DNA from: Antrodiella citrinella
Taxonomy: Eukaryota; Basidiomycota; Agaricomycetes; Polyporales; Steccherinaceae
Direction: 5' to 3'
Assembly: GCA_004802725.1 (NCBI GenBank)
Contig: SGPM01000086.1
Span: forward strand, 24,781-88,780
DNA: 64,000 nucleotides
The notes under the pieces were generated by a model, which saw nothing but the letters and a program-made list of their open reading frames with translations, searched no databases and was not told the origin of the DNA. Below, piece by piece: positions 45,492-58,138 of the stretch. A program made the translations under genes and the position numbers. Positions within the stretch are counted from its first letter, which is position 1; each line of letters opens with the position of its first letter.

Positions 45492-48335
45492 ATGCAAGCT
45501 TCCTCCCCAGATGCATCCGAGCCTCAGCCGACGACACCAACTCTTGCTGATTTGAGTAGAAATGCCTCTGTTATTTCCTCGTCCTCTAGCTCAAGCTCCG
45601 TATCCGACTTGACCGTCGAAATACCCGTTCGACCACGTCCACAACGAACCTTTTCATCCCCTCAACGACCACTGCGCTCCAGGAGCCCGCAGTCGCCGGT
45701 TACACCCCGCGGTTCGCGTCCACCTGCCTACCTCGCTCGCGAACTGGGTATCGAAGAGGACGTGGAGGATAGCCCTGCAGAATTGCGACCTCGTGAGGTC
45801 CGGAAACCCGCGTCCAGAGCACAGTCGAAGTCGCGAAATAGCTCGGTGAATGGTCGGGGCGTGAGCGCGAATGACTTTAAATTTGGAAAGCAGTTGGGGC
45901 AAGGGTCATATTCCACAGTGCGTGTCCCTCAGAATCTCTACGCGTGTATTTCTAATCGACCGTGAAGGTGGTGTTTGCCAAGAATCTTAACACAGGAGAG
46001 GAATATGCCATCAAGGTTATTGACAAAGCCCATCTCAAACGCAAGGACAAGACACATATTGCTCAAGCAGAGAGAAACACGCTTGTCAAGCTTGGCTCTG
46101 GCCATCCTGGGATTGTACGTCTACATTCCACATTCCAAGACACTTGGAGCCTATGTGAGGTCTTATTGTACATTCAGATAATGTCACGCTAACTGGCCAC
46201 GTACAGATTTTGTTCTTGACCTTGCGCGGAACGGAGAATTGCAATCCAGGATCTCCAATATGGGTTCTTTATCTCTTGCGTGTTCACGATACTATGCAGC
46301 ACAAATAGTAGACACACTGGGGTACATACATTCCAAGGGCGTTCTCCACAGGTATGTACATAAGCCAAAGTCTATTCTTCTTCGCTGACATTTACTTCAT
46401 AAATAAGAGACTTGAAGCCTGAGAATGTTCTCTTGGACGACGAATATCATATTAAGATATGCGATTTTGGTACCGGAAAGATACTCGACAGTTGTATGCA
46501 TTTCCTCGACATTATATTGATTTGGCTCCCTCATTACTCTATGCAGCTGAACGCGCCGAAACCTTCGTAGGTACTCCACAGTATGTGTCACCAGAACTTC
46601 TGGAGCGCAATGAAACTACCAAGAGGTATATAGCTACTTATATGGAGTATTGAACTCGTACTCATTCTTGGTCCAGCTCCGACTACTGGGCTCTCGGCTG
46701 CATCGTCTTCCAGATGATATCCGGGAAATTCGCCTTTCACGGTCTTTCGGATTATCTGACGCTTGAGAAGATCAAGAAGCTTGATTACTCTTTCCCGGAT
46801 GGATTCAATGAAGAAGCCAAAGACCTAGTCCAGAAGCTTCTGGTTGGTTTTGGTCCCCTCTTGGATGTTTGCATGCTCTCAACTCATGTATGCCTCGTAG
46901 GTTCGCGATCCGACCCTGCGCTTTGGAGCTGGGGCTCCAGGTAGCCCCAATGACGTGCATGCACTTCGCTCACATCCTTTTTTTGCTTCGGTGAATTGGT
47001 CCACGCTCTGGACAGACCCTGCGCCTCCTTTGGAACCAGGACTCGTCAAGAAAGAACCGGATACTTCCAATGGCCATGCGAATCAGTGGGGCGATGCTAT
47101 CCAGGCTTGGGAGGATATGCTTGAAGCAGAAGACGACGACATGAGTTGGGCATCTGATGACCCCGAGCACAAGCAGAACGGCTCTGCTCGGGATAGTACT
47201 CCGGTTCCAACCAAGCTTCTGGAAAACGTAGGACCCATGGGAGAAATGCGTCCATTTGCTTTCCCGGCCTCTCCCCCTCTACTGGACGACAAGGTCCTTT
47301 CAGCGCCGGTTGCATTTCCCACTGTCCCTATCCTACCCTCTCAAGTGACGACCGCCCCAGAATTGGCACCAGCTTCCTCCGACATACCCCTCCGTGCCCC
47401 ACAAGATGCTGCTGAGATGTCTCAGCCTGACTTAGAAGAAGTTCGGGACACTGTACCACCAAATTTGGACGATCTGCCCTCAGGTGTACGTACGCAAGCA
47501 TCCGACGTCATCGATATACCCGTCAGATCTGTAAGGAACTCGTTTTCTGCCGGGTCTACCAGTTCATCCGATGGAAGTCCAGTGAGCAAGCTGAGCCTCG
47601 CGCTGGAGGCGGCTAACTTGGAGCGAGAGCGTGGCAGAAACCGCGCTCAGACACCGATCCAAGGCAATAGAGCTCCTGAGGAATGGTGAGTAGAGTATAT
47701 ATTAGTTCTGCGACATGTATGGCGACATAGAATGCTGACGTTTTGTGTCCTACGAAGGATCGGTATTCTCACTCCAGGTGAGATTGTGCTGTTTAACGGC
47801 AGCGTTGAGACGAGCCTCTTGCGTCGGCGAGCCAGCCGTATACTTGCCATTGCGGTGACACCCAAGCGAAAGACTCGGGAGCTCCTTCTCACCAACACTC
47901 GTCTGCTATGTCTGAAGCGGAAGCCCAATCGTCCATATTCCATACGATCCGAGTGGACGTTATCCAAGCCGACCTCGGAGAAGGAGAAAGAGAAAGAGAA
48001 GGAAGCTCGGTATCAGGTCATAAATGTGGATACCAAGACGGACCGAGAATTTGTTGTGATGACAGTGAGTGGACAGCTCGAGATATATACCAATACACCA
48101 GTACACTGATACTCTTTCGTTTTGGCAGGCAACCAAGACACATTCTTTCCACACTGCCAGTCCTATGTTGACTCAAACATGGGTGCGCAAACTACGGGAC
48201 GCAATTGATTCGTCTCAGCATTCGCCTACACCTCAAGACGACACACCACCACCGTCTCAACTGACACCGAAAGCCGACGTAAATCTGAAGACCGACGATG
48301 GCTCATCAGCTAATCGATCTTCGTCACGGACATGA
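45492..48335 (+). CDS. PDK1-type AGC protein kinase with C-terminal PH domain (Pkh1/2-like)
   Basis: 3-phosphoinositide-dependent kinase homologue, which phosphorylates the activation loop of other AGC kinases (Ypk, Pkc, Sch9 in yeast). The first 120 residues are Ser/Pro-rich. The kinase domain starts FKFGKQLGQGSYSTV (Gly loop), then EEYAIKVIDKAHL (catalytic Lys), then YFVLDLARNGEL. Next are VLHRDLKPENVLLDD (HRD), ICDFGTGKIL (DFG) and ERAETFVGTPQYVSPELL, the typical PDK1 activation segment. DYWALGCIVFQMISGKFAFH and PNDVHALRSHPFFASVNW complete the domain (to about residue 420). A disordered linker of about 200 residues follows. The last 150 residues form a PH domain (GILTPGEIVLFNGSV, RRRASRILAIAVTPK, TRELLLTNTRLLCL, TWVRKLRDAI). 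Stops at 48335. Exons join in phase throughout. Confidence 0.92.
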
Positions 48336-48889
48336 AGCTTCCGCTGACAGTATACTTTTTTGCTTCATCCCCTTCGCCCCTTCGTTGTTAAATTTTTGGA
48401 AATCGGACATACAAGAAACGCACGCTCTGACACATTATCTCATCGACTTTATCATCACAAATACCGTACCTTTCATCCGCATAATTTGGCTTCCGGCCTG
48501 ACTGATCTGACTTATCATTCTGACATTTATATGATTTCTCCTGGGACAACGGTGCACATTTCTGCTCTCGTCTTCTGTTTGTGTAGCTAGTCTTCTTGTT
48601 CTCGTCCAATCCAATATAGCAGTAGTGAATACTGGTTTTGCTGAGAATTTCCCCAAGTAGATTGCTTTTTCCAAATGTGGTAACGACTTCCTGTTCCGAC
48701 GTTCGCCGGCATGGTCTTTGAAGCAATCTTGAAGTGTTGCAGTGGGCGTGACACTTAAGCTCGCGCCATGTTTGATATTGCACATTGAAGTGTATCGCAG
48801 AATAACGAGGGTGTGTGTCCGTCTGACATGATTTTAGGAAAGCACTGTAAGCATATGAACGTCGTCGTTGAAAGTGTACGCAAAGATAT
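48336..48889. other. Intergenic region between convergent genes
   Basis: About 550 bases downstream of both the kinase gene (plus) and a small minus-strand gene. No gene seen. Confidence 0.45.
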
Positions 48890-49600
48890 CTACGAAAATG
48901 CGAACAGAGCCTTCTCAGGCTCCCTCAATATTAATGTCTCTCGTACCGATCGCACGGTGAATTCGGATGCGATATTGAAGCCTGCGTTTCGGAGAGGTTC
49001 TATGGCTTCCGCACACCAATCCTGACATCCCCATACTCGAATCATATCGCTATTGATCTCGATATCTTCCAGGATCCCTTGAAATTTATCCAGGCTGTCC
49101 GAGTCGACCTCCCCAATGACCAGTTCAGCTTTTTTGGAAATATTCGACACGCTGGTCAACATCCGCTCCGATCCCTCGTACCTGTAAGTACCATGTCCGC
49201 CCTGCAATTGATGAAAGATTGTGCGAGCTTTGCCATCGTTGATGTGAAACGCGCAATGGTAGCGAAGCAGGGAGCCTTCGGTGGTACGGTCACGCTGATA
49301 GGTGACTATTGACAGAGGATACAAAGTCATCTGGAGTTATGCATGTGAGCTGAGCAGAGCTATCTCGTGGGCACTACTCACATCTTCGTTGCTCAATGAC
49401 CCAAGGTATTGCTAGGGGTACATGTGAGGTTGAGCGTGTCTCTACGGCCCGAACTATCAGCTATCAATTTCGTCTCTACAGCAATGTATTCCTAGTACTC
49501 ACTGGACACTTCCTCCTCCACACCGGAGACGATGGTAAGGATCACAATCAGACGCCACAGCTCAGTGCTAATGGTCGGAGATCAATGATTCAAGTCCCGC
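48890..49600 (-). CDS. Putative small fungal protein of unknown function
   Basis: The last exon (stop at 48890) has a convincing protein pattern: LTSVSNISKKAELVIGEVDS, then DKFQGILEDIEI, then VWGCQDWCAEAIEPLRNAGF. The [FW].CQ.W...A...L...GF block recurs in many small fungal proteins of unknown function. Upstream on the same strand, TELWRLIVILTIVSGVEEEV (near 49560-49500) and IRAVETRSTSHVPLAIPW (near 49450-49395) can be joined by GT-AG introns, as expected for N-terminal strands of such a protein. The start codon is not identified, and the frame before TELWR closes without an ATG. Partial model. Confidence 0.4.
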
Positions 49601-49697
49601 ATCTCGTGCCAGGCTGAGATGAGTACTGTACTGATCTATACAGGAAGTTTTGACGTGATAACACGAGCATATTGTATCGGTGAAGTGTATACAGGGA

Positions 49698-52356
49698 TTA
49701 CAACGCGTCACGACAAATATCCCATGTCGGTGTGTATACATCGCCGCCTTTCTCTACCGAAGCACAATCATTCTTCAGGTCCGCGATTGACTCACCGAAA
49801 GTACCAAATACGTCTTTGTCGTCAGTATCTCCCATGCCATCAGGTGGACAGAGACTATTTAGCACGATCCAGACGCACCCACTGATGAATAGTCCTAGGA
49901 GCCATGACATGTAGTAGACGTGCCTGGAGGAGGAGGATGAGCAAATTACCCAGGAGAGAGCCGTGTTGCTTACATACAAGTGTTATTCACATGTACGAGG
50001 GTTGGTGTTGGAGTGACTGACGCACTAAATCCCGGCAGACTTGGCCACACACCCTTCAAGTAAATATTATCAAACCAACTATGTCGAGCCGAACAGGGAG
50101 GCCTTGACTTACCAATACCCAAGCTACGGGAGCCCTCCAATTGAGTCCGTGCCAGAACCAATAGTCGCTTGTTGAGTTAGGAATGAACAGGTGAGACAGC
50201 TTGATTCTGCGTCTTCTCAGAATGTGATATTCAGCCTAAAGGTCACAATTTCAGTCGCATAGCACAGAAGATACAAGCAATCTAGTATTCGAACTTACGA
50301 CCATGATACCGGTCAACGGGCCCAAGAAGACGGCGTACGCAGAAATGGCGGAGATGAACGAGTTCGCCGTCTGTGGATGAGAGAGCGTGAGGAGTTGATG
50401 CCACACAGATTAGTCAATCGGTTGAGGCTCACGTTTAGTATTTTCCACGGGTTGATGCATATACCAATGATTGCAATGATGAATGAGCCCCGACGGATGT
50501 TAATGTATCTACGAATATGTCCGTGAGGTTAACAAGCCAGACTCAACATATTGGATTCTCTGAACTTACTTTGGCAAAAGGGCAGCCAAATCCATGCCTC
50601 CTACAACACCACATGCAACCACCTGGCCAAAGCGTAAACCTTTGATGCCGCAATACATGACGATATGGACTCACGTTCACAGATACTTGGGCAAGAAAGA
50701 AGGCGAAAGCAGCAAAAAATACAGCAGCTCGCGAACCCGTTCCTCCATGGGTTTGGATGGCTTGTAGAAGGTCATATAGTTTCCTGTAATAAGAGCAAGT
50801 GAGCCAGCTGTAGCAATTGAGTTCTTGGACTCACCATAATAACGGTTCATCCGGGTAGAAACCGCGAGCACAGGAAGTCGTGATGATTCCAAGTATGTTC
50901 GTGCCCAAAAGGCATATCGGTATGATGAATATCTGGCCCCACATCTGGTCTCCCGAGTGAACGGCATACCTCGAGAAGTCTGAGAGTATGCGATATGTCG
51001 GTCACTTCCCAAAGAAAGTCATAGCACTTTGACTTACCACTCTGATACAGTATTCCGCCCGCCCAACCTCCGATACCGCTGCTGACCATGCGCATCATGA
51101 TCCAACTCAGTTGAGAGCCTGATAGTTTGCCAACACCATAGACATCTTCAGGGTTACTCCACAAGGGGCCTACATTTCCCTGCTTTGCCAACGCCCAAAT
51201 AAACAAAGCAATGGCCGCTATGCTGACGACTACGGATGACACGATAGTAGGGATACGGTATCTGTACGACAGAGTAAGGGATCAGAAGGTGTAAATGAGG
51301 AGCGGAGAGTGGCGCATACTGCTCTGGTCGTAGAAGTAGCACAGGTAACGAGATCGCCCAGAATATGATGAACGAGACTAATTCGTACGCTCAGTTAGTA
51401 TTAGTGTATGAACATACCGAGGTAACGCACTCAATTCGTTCGTCTGCATCCCAGCATCTGGACCAAACGTGTTTTTGAGGGTAAAAAAACTCGCTATAGT
51501 AGAAACTTAGTGTCGGAACCTGTGTCTTTATTCTCAGACAGTCACTTACGCCAAATGGAACCGATCATGACCTTGATCATCTGGCCACCATACCAGCCCT
51601 GTACGCCATACCAACAGCAGGACAGAATGATACGATTGAGGAGGGTGAACCATGAACCGCGTCTGTCGAAGTATGTCAAGGACGTGAACATGGTACTAAG
51701 AGATATTCTGTTCATCCTACATTCCCCATCCTGTACGATTTATCATGGCCTGTCGAATTTCGCGATGTCAGTTCCGACGAAGGATGACAGGACCGAACAC
51801 GTACGAAAGGTATATGCCATTTGCCACCGCCGTGTCCAGTGACCACAAGGAAGAAGCAAATGCTACTGCTCTTCAGCGTATCGCTCATTTGTAGATGTAG
51901 GGCTTACATTATGGTACTAATTGCATTTACTATCAAGCTCGAGGTCAGCGGACGTCTGAATTGTGACTGCACAACGTACCCGCAATGGCTTGTCCAACTG
52001 TAAGTCCTACAGCAACTGATCAAACACGTCAGAAACTTCAATATATGAATGTAAGAGCAATCGTACGTGAAGTGGAGGCTCCGGACCACTCTGCAATGTT
52101 CACCGCTGTTTCAGAAATGAGTAATGTATCTTGAGCTATCCGCGTGATAAAGTTAAAGATGACTCACACGTTGAAAGCCAGAAAAACACGAACGTCCGTT
52201 TTGTCCATGTCCTTCGAGACGGAGGAAGCGGTAGCACGTCCGCATTTTTGTACGGGGACGCGTCGGGGGATACCTGTCATGCATTTAACCACCGATCGTC
52301 ACCAAAAAGTATGATTGTTCTACCTGCAGTTTAGAAGCAATACCGGCGAACGACAT
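49698..52356 (-). CDS. NCS1-family nucleobase/allantoin permease
   Basis: Plasma-membrane symporter of the Fur/Dal4 branch of nucleobase:cation symporter-1 proteins, which take up uracil, allantoin, uridine or similar compounds with protons. Starts MSFAGIASKLQ at 52356. Following exons give SPYKNADVLPLPPSRRTW, the usual N-terminal 'N.D..P.....RtW' block. Then come VSSVVVSIAAIALFIWALAK, MMRMVSSGIGGWAGGI and DFSRYA. Next come RAAVFFAAFAFFLAQVSVNV, ACGVVGGMDLAALLPKYINI, RRGSFIIAIIGICINPWKIL and FISAISAYAVFLGPLTGIMV, then WFWHGLNWRAPVAWVLG. About ten small exons. The C-terminus (GDVYTPTWDICRDAL) is cytosolic and charged. Substrate cannot be told from the sequence. The regions around 51500-52100 hold the early membrane segments in short exons that I could not all place. 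Confidence 0.86.
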
Positions 52357-53173
52357 GGTTATTTTTTGGTGGCTTTGGAGGTTCAAAGAATCCCCAGCAA
52401 AGGGGATTTCCAAACCCCAGCGTAATAACCATTGAGCGGAGATCGCAGATTCTGATCACCGAGGCACTGGCAGATAAGATCGATAAGATCTCAAAAGTTA
52501 GCGCTCATATGCCTGGACCTTTTTAAGTTTAACTTGATCATGACTTTACGCGTTCACCTTTATTATGAATTCGCATCCGAATTGACCGTCGTCAAGAGCA
52601 ATGGCAAGTTTGACAAGTGATGAGGACGTTGGCATGACATTCAGCCAGAGCTGAACTTCCTCAGTCGTCACAAATCTCACGAAGAAGCCTTGACAAAAGG
52701 AATGTTAGGCAAGGTTTACGAAGAACAAAACGACCGTACTGGCATGGTGACTGAGTACAATACGTAGACTCACTTGAGCTCGTTACTTGCGCTCTGTCTC
52801 GGCTTCAAGATACATCGCGAACGTCGACCATCGACTCACGCGCTACCACAACTCCTTGTGCTAGAGAGCTCGATGCCATGTAAGACCCTGCGCATTCGAA
52901 TCGAGTCACAATGGCGCAATGCATCAGGATGGCTGCTTATAGAAAGGTCCTATCCACTTATAGAGGAAAATCACATCATGGGTGGCAGCCACGCACCTTG
53001 ACTCGGTCACATGTTTGGGCGGCTACACGCTCTAATTGACGCGTTCTTTGTCTATAAAGCAGCGCGTCGCGAGGCACAGAACAAAGCGGGGGGCCACGTC
53101 CTTTGATTTCCTCCGAGCCAGTTCTGTTGGGACAGAACATCCTTTGACGGGACACAGCTCACCCTTCCCGTCG
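52357..53173. other. Divergent promoter region of 0.8 kb
   Basis: Separates the start of the NCS1 permease gene (minus) from the RING/coiled-coil gene (plus). No gene supported. Includes the near palindrome AGATAAGATCGATAAGATCT near 52475; the core GATAAG occurs twice within 20 bases and matches the consensus for fungal GATA nitrogen regulators. Confidence 0.45.
52471..52491. promoter_or_regulatory. Paired GATAAG motifs upstream of the permease gene
   Basis: Two direct copies of GATAAGATC lie side by side about 120 bp upstream of the permease ATG. GATAAG (HGATAR) is the known site for AreA/Gln3-type GATA factors that control nitrogen-source uptake, including NCS1 permeases in other fungi. 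Occupancy here is inference. Confidence 0.5.
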
Positions 53174-54529
53174 ATGTGGCCGTCGCAACTCTTCACCTCA
53201 TATCAAGTCAACGTGCTCTGCGGCGCCATGCAGTGTCAAGCACCGACGTGTGGAGTGGTGTTGAATACGCTAGCTATCAGTACGACGTGTGGTGCGTTTC
53301 TTCGTGATTGACGACGAGTAAGATACTTACCTTTTTCTTTGACAACAGGACATCTGTTTTGTGAAGGATGCATCGAGAGGCGCATCGATGAGTCCGAGGA
53401 ATTTGAGGTGCTTGTGTGTCCCAAGGAGACATGCGGCTTTGAGATGCCAATGGGTGAGTGGTTCATCACTGCTTTCCCTGCAGGAAAAGACTGACGTGTT
53501 ATTGCAGCCACCCTGGACGCGAGGTTCATACCGGACAACTATAAACCATTCTTGAACCCGCCTCTCCGGGAAATCGAGATCGTCCAGGATACGTCTGCGC
53601 TTCAGGCTGCAAGAGCTCAAATTCAAAGGGAGCAGGCAACCAATGCGACTCTCCAGCGGCAGCTTGTGCAAGCGCAAACGAAGAACCTTGCCATCCAACG
53701 TCAACTGGAGCAAGAGACGGCGAAGAGCTTGCGTCTCGGGAATCAGCTTGAGACCCAGAAGACAGAAGGCCAGGAGCTCCAGCAGGAGCTTGAGCAGGAG
53801 AAGACGAAGACCCAGGATGTTCAGCGTCAGCTTGAGCAGGCGGCCCTTCGGCTTCTCAATGCTCAGATGGATGCAGAGCTTGGGAATTCCGCTCAAGCGG
53901 AGCTGATCAAGGTCAAAGGCAAGCTAGACATGGCTTGTAACGAGCTCAATTACCTGCGGGAGGAAACCGAGAAGGAGATCAACCATCTGCGCGATAGTCT
54001 GGACGACTACAGAGGTTGGGGAGGTGGCCATAGTCGACGCGTCGTGCCGGACTCTCCAGTGCGCGTCAAGCAGGAGCCCGATATCACCGAACGCTATCGA
54101 CCACTAGAGAGAACATTTACCAACAGCCCATCCTTGACTGTGCGGCATGCCAGCAATAGTCGCATGTCGAGCGAAAACGCGGGGGTGGAGATCTTTCGTG
54201 TTGCCAATTGCGCCAGTGACCAGCCACGTACTGCGCTCATCAAGACCATCAAGACCAAGGAACTCGAGCAAGCCCAATCCTACCGAGATGACAACGCCAA
54301 GTCAGCCCCCGCTACTGTCCAGGTCCTCAAGCCTGTGAGCATCTTTGACAATCCAAAGCCATGCCACCCCGTGGCTACCCCAGTGTCTGCATGCAAGTCG
54401 GCCTACGGTCATATTTGGAGTATGAAAGGGAGCAACGGGTATGTGCGGAGGTATACCTGCAATGGTTGTGGTACGCTTGTGCGAGAGTCGAAGTCGAGCG
54501 ACGGATTCTGGCAGACGAGATATCACTGA
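53174..54529 (+). CDS. RING-finger coiled-coil protein (possible Zip3/HEI10-like ligase)
   Basis: Exon 1 (53174-53291) starts MWPSQLFTSYQVNVLCGAM and holds CQAPTCGVVL and ISTTC. Exon 2 continues GHLFCEGCIERRIDESEEF and LVCPKETCG, making a compact RING-like cluster (C-x4-C, C-G-H-L-F-C-x2-C, C-x4-C). A third exon leads into a coiled coil of about 150 residues rich in Gln/Glu/Leu (IQRQLEQETAKSLRLGNQLE; QQELEQEKTKTQDVQRQLEQ). The tail is Ser/Pro-rich and ends with a second Cys pair (YTCNGCGTLVRES). RING plus coiled coil is the layout of meiotic Zip3/HEI10/CCNB1IP1-type SUMO or ubiquitin ligases, but also of others, so this is a suggestion. Stop at 54529. Confidence 0.68.
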
Positions 54530-55141
54530 CGAGCCTGACAGTCTGAGCGACAAACTCGCGCGAGAGTCGAGGTGACGCGTTTCGGAGGATTATTGTAACA
54601 GTAGAAGTGTCTGTGATATGTACTCAGAATGTTTACGATGTTTGCATGGACTTACAAATACACTCCAAGTTGATCTGGCACTGACTGGCAGGATATCCGA
54701 GTCGGAGTCCCAACGGGATGGGCGCATCCTAAAATTAGGTACCGCGCGCCGCCGCGGACCGAACAGTCCAAGGACTCCGAACCCGTCCGGTCCGGTCCAG
54801 GGCCTCCCAGAACACAAGTCCCAGAACACAAGTGAACACAAGTTTCGAACATTGAGCAATGAGCAACGTGTGTATCAGCACTCTCGTTGCATGGCTTTGT
54901 AGATGCGGATGGAGTGGAATGGCAAGTGCAAGTGAGTATTTCAGCTCGAAAGGTGTTCCGTTTATAACTGCAGTATTGACAGGTACGGCTCGCCTCAGCT
55001 GCCGTCTGATCCCGTTCTGGTCATGGGTTCCCCTCGATGTCGAGGTTCACATTGCTATTAGCAAATATCACACAGGAGGTCGCACTCCGATGCTCATCCG
55101 AACGCCTCTTCGCAGAATTTGCACAATCGAGCCTCTACGCC
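54530..55141. other. Intergenic region with short repeats
   Basis: About 610 bases before the acetoacetyl-CoA synthetase gene. Holds a GC-rich patch (CCGCGCGCCGCCGCGG near 54745), GGTCCGGTCC repeats near 54790 and a 14-bp tandem at 54806-54843. No gene supported. Confidence 0.5.
54806..54843 (+). repeat. Tandem CCCAGAACACAAGT
   Basis: Two exact 14-bp copies (54806-54819, 54820-54833) followed by a partial third (GAACACAAGT). About 300 bp upstream of the AACS start. Confidence 0.88.
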
Positions 55142-57904
55142 ATGGGGGATCTTTTTGAGCATTCTAAGGTCATATGGAAGCCTTTGCAGCCCCAGCTCAC
55201 GCCTGTCGAGGACTTCAGGCGCATAATCAACCACAAACGCGGTCTCAAACTCAGTACGTGAGCTCTTTTTGTCATTCGGGATTGTCGAGATTCATGTCTG
55301 TCTGGTAGAGGACTACCATGATTTGCATCGGTACTCGGTGGAGGATTATGGTTTCTGGGAGGATCTGTGGGCGTATATTGGCATCATATATTCTGTGCCC
55401 CCGGAGAAGGTATGTGCGCAGGCTTTTATCACGCGACAGGATGTTCATGTCGCTACAGGTCTTGACAGAAGGACGGTTCAAAGAGATACCAATTTGGTTC
55501 CCTGGTGCTCGTTTGAACTACGCTGAGAACATGCTCTGTCATGATGGGGACGCCATTGCAGTCACCGCCGCCAGAGAGACCGGCCATATCTCTCATTACA
55601 GTTTCCGTCAATTGCGACGAATGGTCGCGAACATGGCAGCAGCAATGAGAGTGCATGGGTTGCAAGTCGGCGATAGGGTAGCCGGTGAGTTTCATAAATT
55701 GGTATCGTCGGTTCAACCATGCTTACTGGTTAATGCTCAAGCCGTCGTCACGAACCACATATCGGCACTTGTAATTGCTCTCGCTGCTGCAAGTATCGGA
55801 GCTATGTACTCTGGTACTGCGCCCGACATGGGGACCAAAGTACGCTGTCTGGTTTCGCGTCTTTCCGCAGAAATGGGCCTGAGCAACGTTCATTAGGGCA
55901 TTCTGGATAGATATACACAGATCAAACCCAAGCTTTACTTCGCTGAGACGGAAGTCTTCTATGCCGGCAAGACTACCAATCTTCTAGATAGAGTCGCAGA
56001 GGTCGCCCAAACGCTCAGCACCATGGGATTGCACAAGGTTATTCTGCTACCTAGTGCAAAGACCAACAAGGATCTATCAATACCAGGCAATTTGAAGATC
56101 CCAAACAGGTGAGAAGGTTGCTTCCTGTGCTCGCACAAAGTCCTGACATCATACTCTTGTAGCATGACCTTATCGGCGTTCCTGGCCACTGGCGACGACC
56201 GTCCTCTGACTTATGAACAACTGCCGTTCAGCCATCCATTCTTTATCCTCTTCTCCTCTGGGACGACTGGACCACCGAAATGTATCGTCCATACGGCTGG
56301 TGTATGTTCTTTATACATTCCTCTACTTGTGTCTTGATTGACAGTTTCGCAGGGAGTGTTCATGCAAGGAAAGAAGGACAGTCTTCTTATCTATCAACAT
56401 ACTCGGAACGATACTCACTTCCAGTATACGACAGTACGTCCTAATTTCAATCAGAGCCTTCGGAATACTCATTTCATCTGCTGTCACAGTGTGGATGGAT
56501 GATGTGGAACACCATGATAATCAACATATCCTCTGGAACACGCATTATTTGCTACGATGGATCACCGTTCCACCCAGATGTTCGGACATTCATGCGCTTC
56601 ATCAGCGACCAACGGTCAGTACTGCCCCTACGCTCGACATGGCTGCACCTCTTATTCTTTTCGCAGAGTCACATTCTTCGGTACATCTCCGCGTTGGCTG
56701 TCAGAGATCCGAGGTCAAGAAATTAACCCACGTAAGTGATTTCTCCCTTTTACATCTCAGCAGCCCTCCTGACGATGCTTCTCCGAATAGTCGAAGTTGC
56801 ACGATTTGAGTCCCTGCGCAACATGTTCGTCACTGGCGCGGTGCTCACACCTCCGATGTTCGAGTGGACTCAGCAGGTGTTTGGTTCTATTCATCTGATC
56901 TCGGGCTCTGGTGGAACTGATATATGCTCTGGCTGTACGTTGCCCCTTCTGTTATATCGACGTTACGATGTTAAATATCTCTATCCAGTTGTCTCTGGCG
57001 CACCATCTCTTCCGGTATACGCAGGAGGTGTGTTTCCCTATTGATGAGTTTTGTTGCATGCTCAAGGGTTTCTGGACGTACAGAGCTGCAAGCGAAATGT
57101 CTCGGAATGAAAGTCCAAGTATTCGATGAGAACGGGAAGAACATCGAAGACACCGGCGAGCCGGGCGAGCTCGTTTGCGTACGACCCCACCCGTCCTTAC
57201 CCCTCGGCTTCTGGGGCGATGATAACGGAGAGAAGCTGAGGGCATCGTACTTTGAGATGTTCCCTGGTATATGGCGTCAGGGTGATTTCATCGCTAAGAA
57301 CCCGAAGACACAAGGCTTCATGTTCTTGGGTCGCAGGTAAGTCTGACCTCTTTCAATCTCAATTTCCCTCTCGCCTCACCTGTTGCGTTCGCTCTCAGTG
57401 ATGGTGTCCTCAACCCCTCCGGTGTACGCATGGGCTCCGGAGAGATCTACTCTGCACTGGAGAGCTTCTCATCCGAGCTCGAAGATACACTATGCGTCGC
57501 ACAACGTCGTCCTCAAGACAAAGACGAACGCGTGCTACTGTTCTTGAAGATGCGTGCCCCTCATAAATTTAATGACGAGCTCGTGGAGAGGATCCGGAAA
57601 GCGATTCGCGAGGCGAGGAGTCCACGGCATGTGCCTTCGTTCATCTTCCCTATTGATGAGATTCCGGTGAGCCGCTCACTGATACAATACTGATGGGCTG
57701 AACACGACCTGACGCGTTTTGTGGCAGTATACGGTAAATGGCAAGAAGATTGAGATCGCAGTGAAGCAGATCGTGTCGGGGTCAACTCTCAAGCCGAGCG
57801 GGACGGTCGCCAACCCCGAATCACTACAGTTGTACTACAAGTTCAGAGACCTTGAAGCGTTGGTGGATAGTCGTGGAAGACTGAAAGAGAAGGCCAAACT
57901 ATAG
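55142..57904 (+). CDS. Acetoacetyl-CoA synthetase
   Basis: Cytosolic ANL-superfamily enzyme: acetoacetate + ATP + CoA gives acetoacetyl-CoA + AMP + PPi. Starts [18 protein letters not shown]; then [20 protein letters not shown], typical of the AACS N-terminal domain. Next come [15 protein letters not shown], then [20 protein letters not shown]. The AMP-binding motif is [27 protein letters not shown] and [14 protein letters not shown] follow, then [19 protein letters not shown]. The hinge/core A8 region is [20 protein letters not shown], and the A10 Lys lies in [20 protein letters not shown]. All catalytic motifs are intact and the length (about 680 residues) suits the family. About eleven exons join in phase; stop at 57904. 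It is convergent with the ketopantoate reductase gene. Confidence 0.94.
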
Positions 57905-58138
57905 CACCCTTGGAATAATGGATGGTATGACACATGCTGGATATATCACCTGAGAGTCCATGGTACAAGCAGAATACAATGACAGGCTCGCACGCAATCT
58001 CAGGATCCGACTTGAATATCATACAACCTTGCAGGACTAGTCTTATACAACAAGATACTATGCATGTACATGCTCCCTCCCCTGTCTAGTCGACAGAACG
58101 TGAATCACGGGAACGACAAGGTTCTCGAACGCGTGTCT

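Noticed and set aside
54618..54902. 94-codon frame upstream of acetoacetyl-CoA synthetase
   Set aside because: It runs through tandem and GC-rich repeats and is not protein-like.
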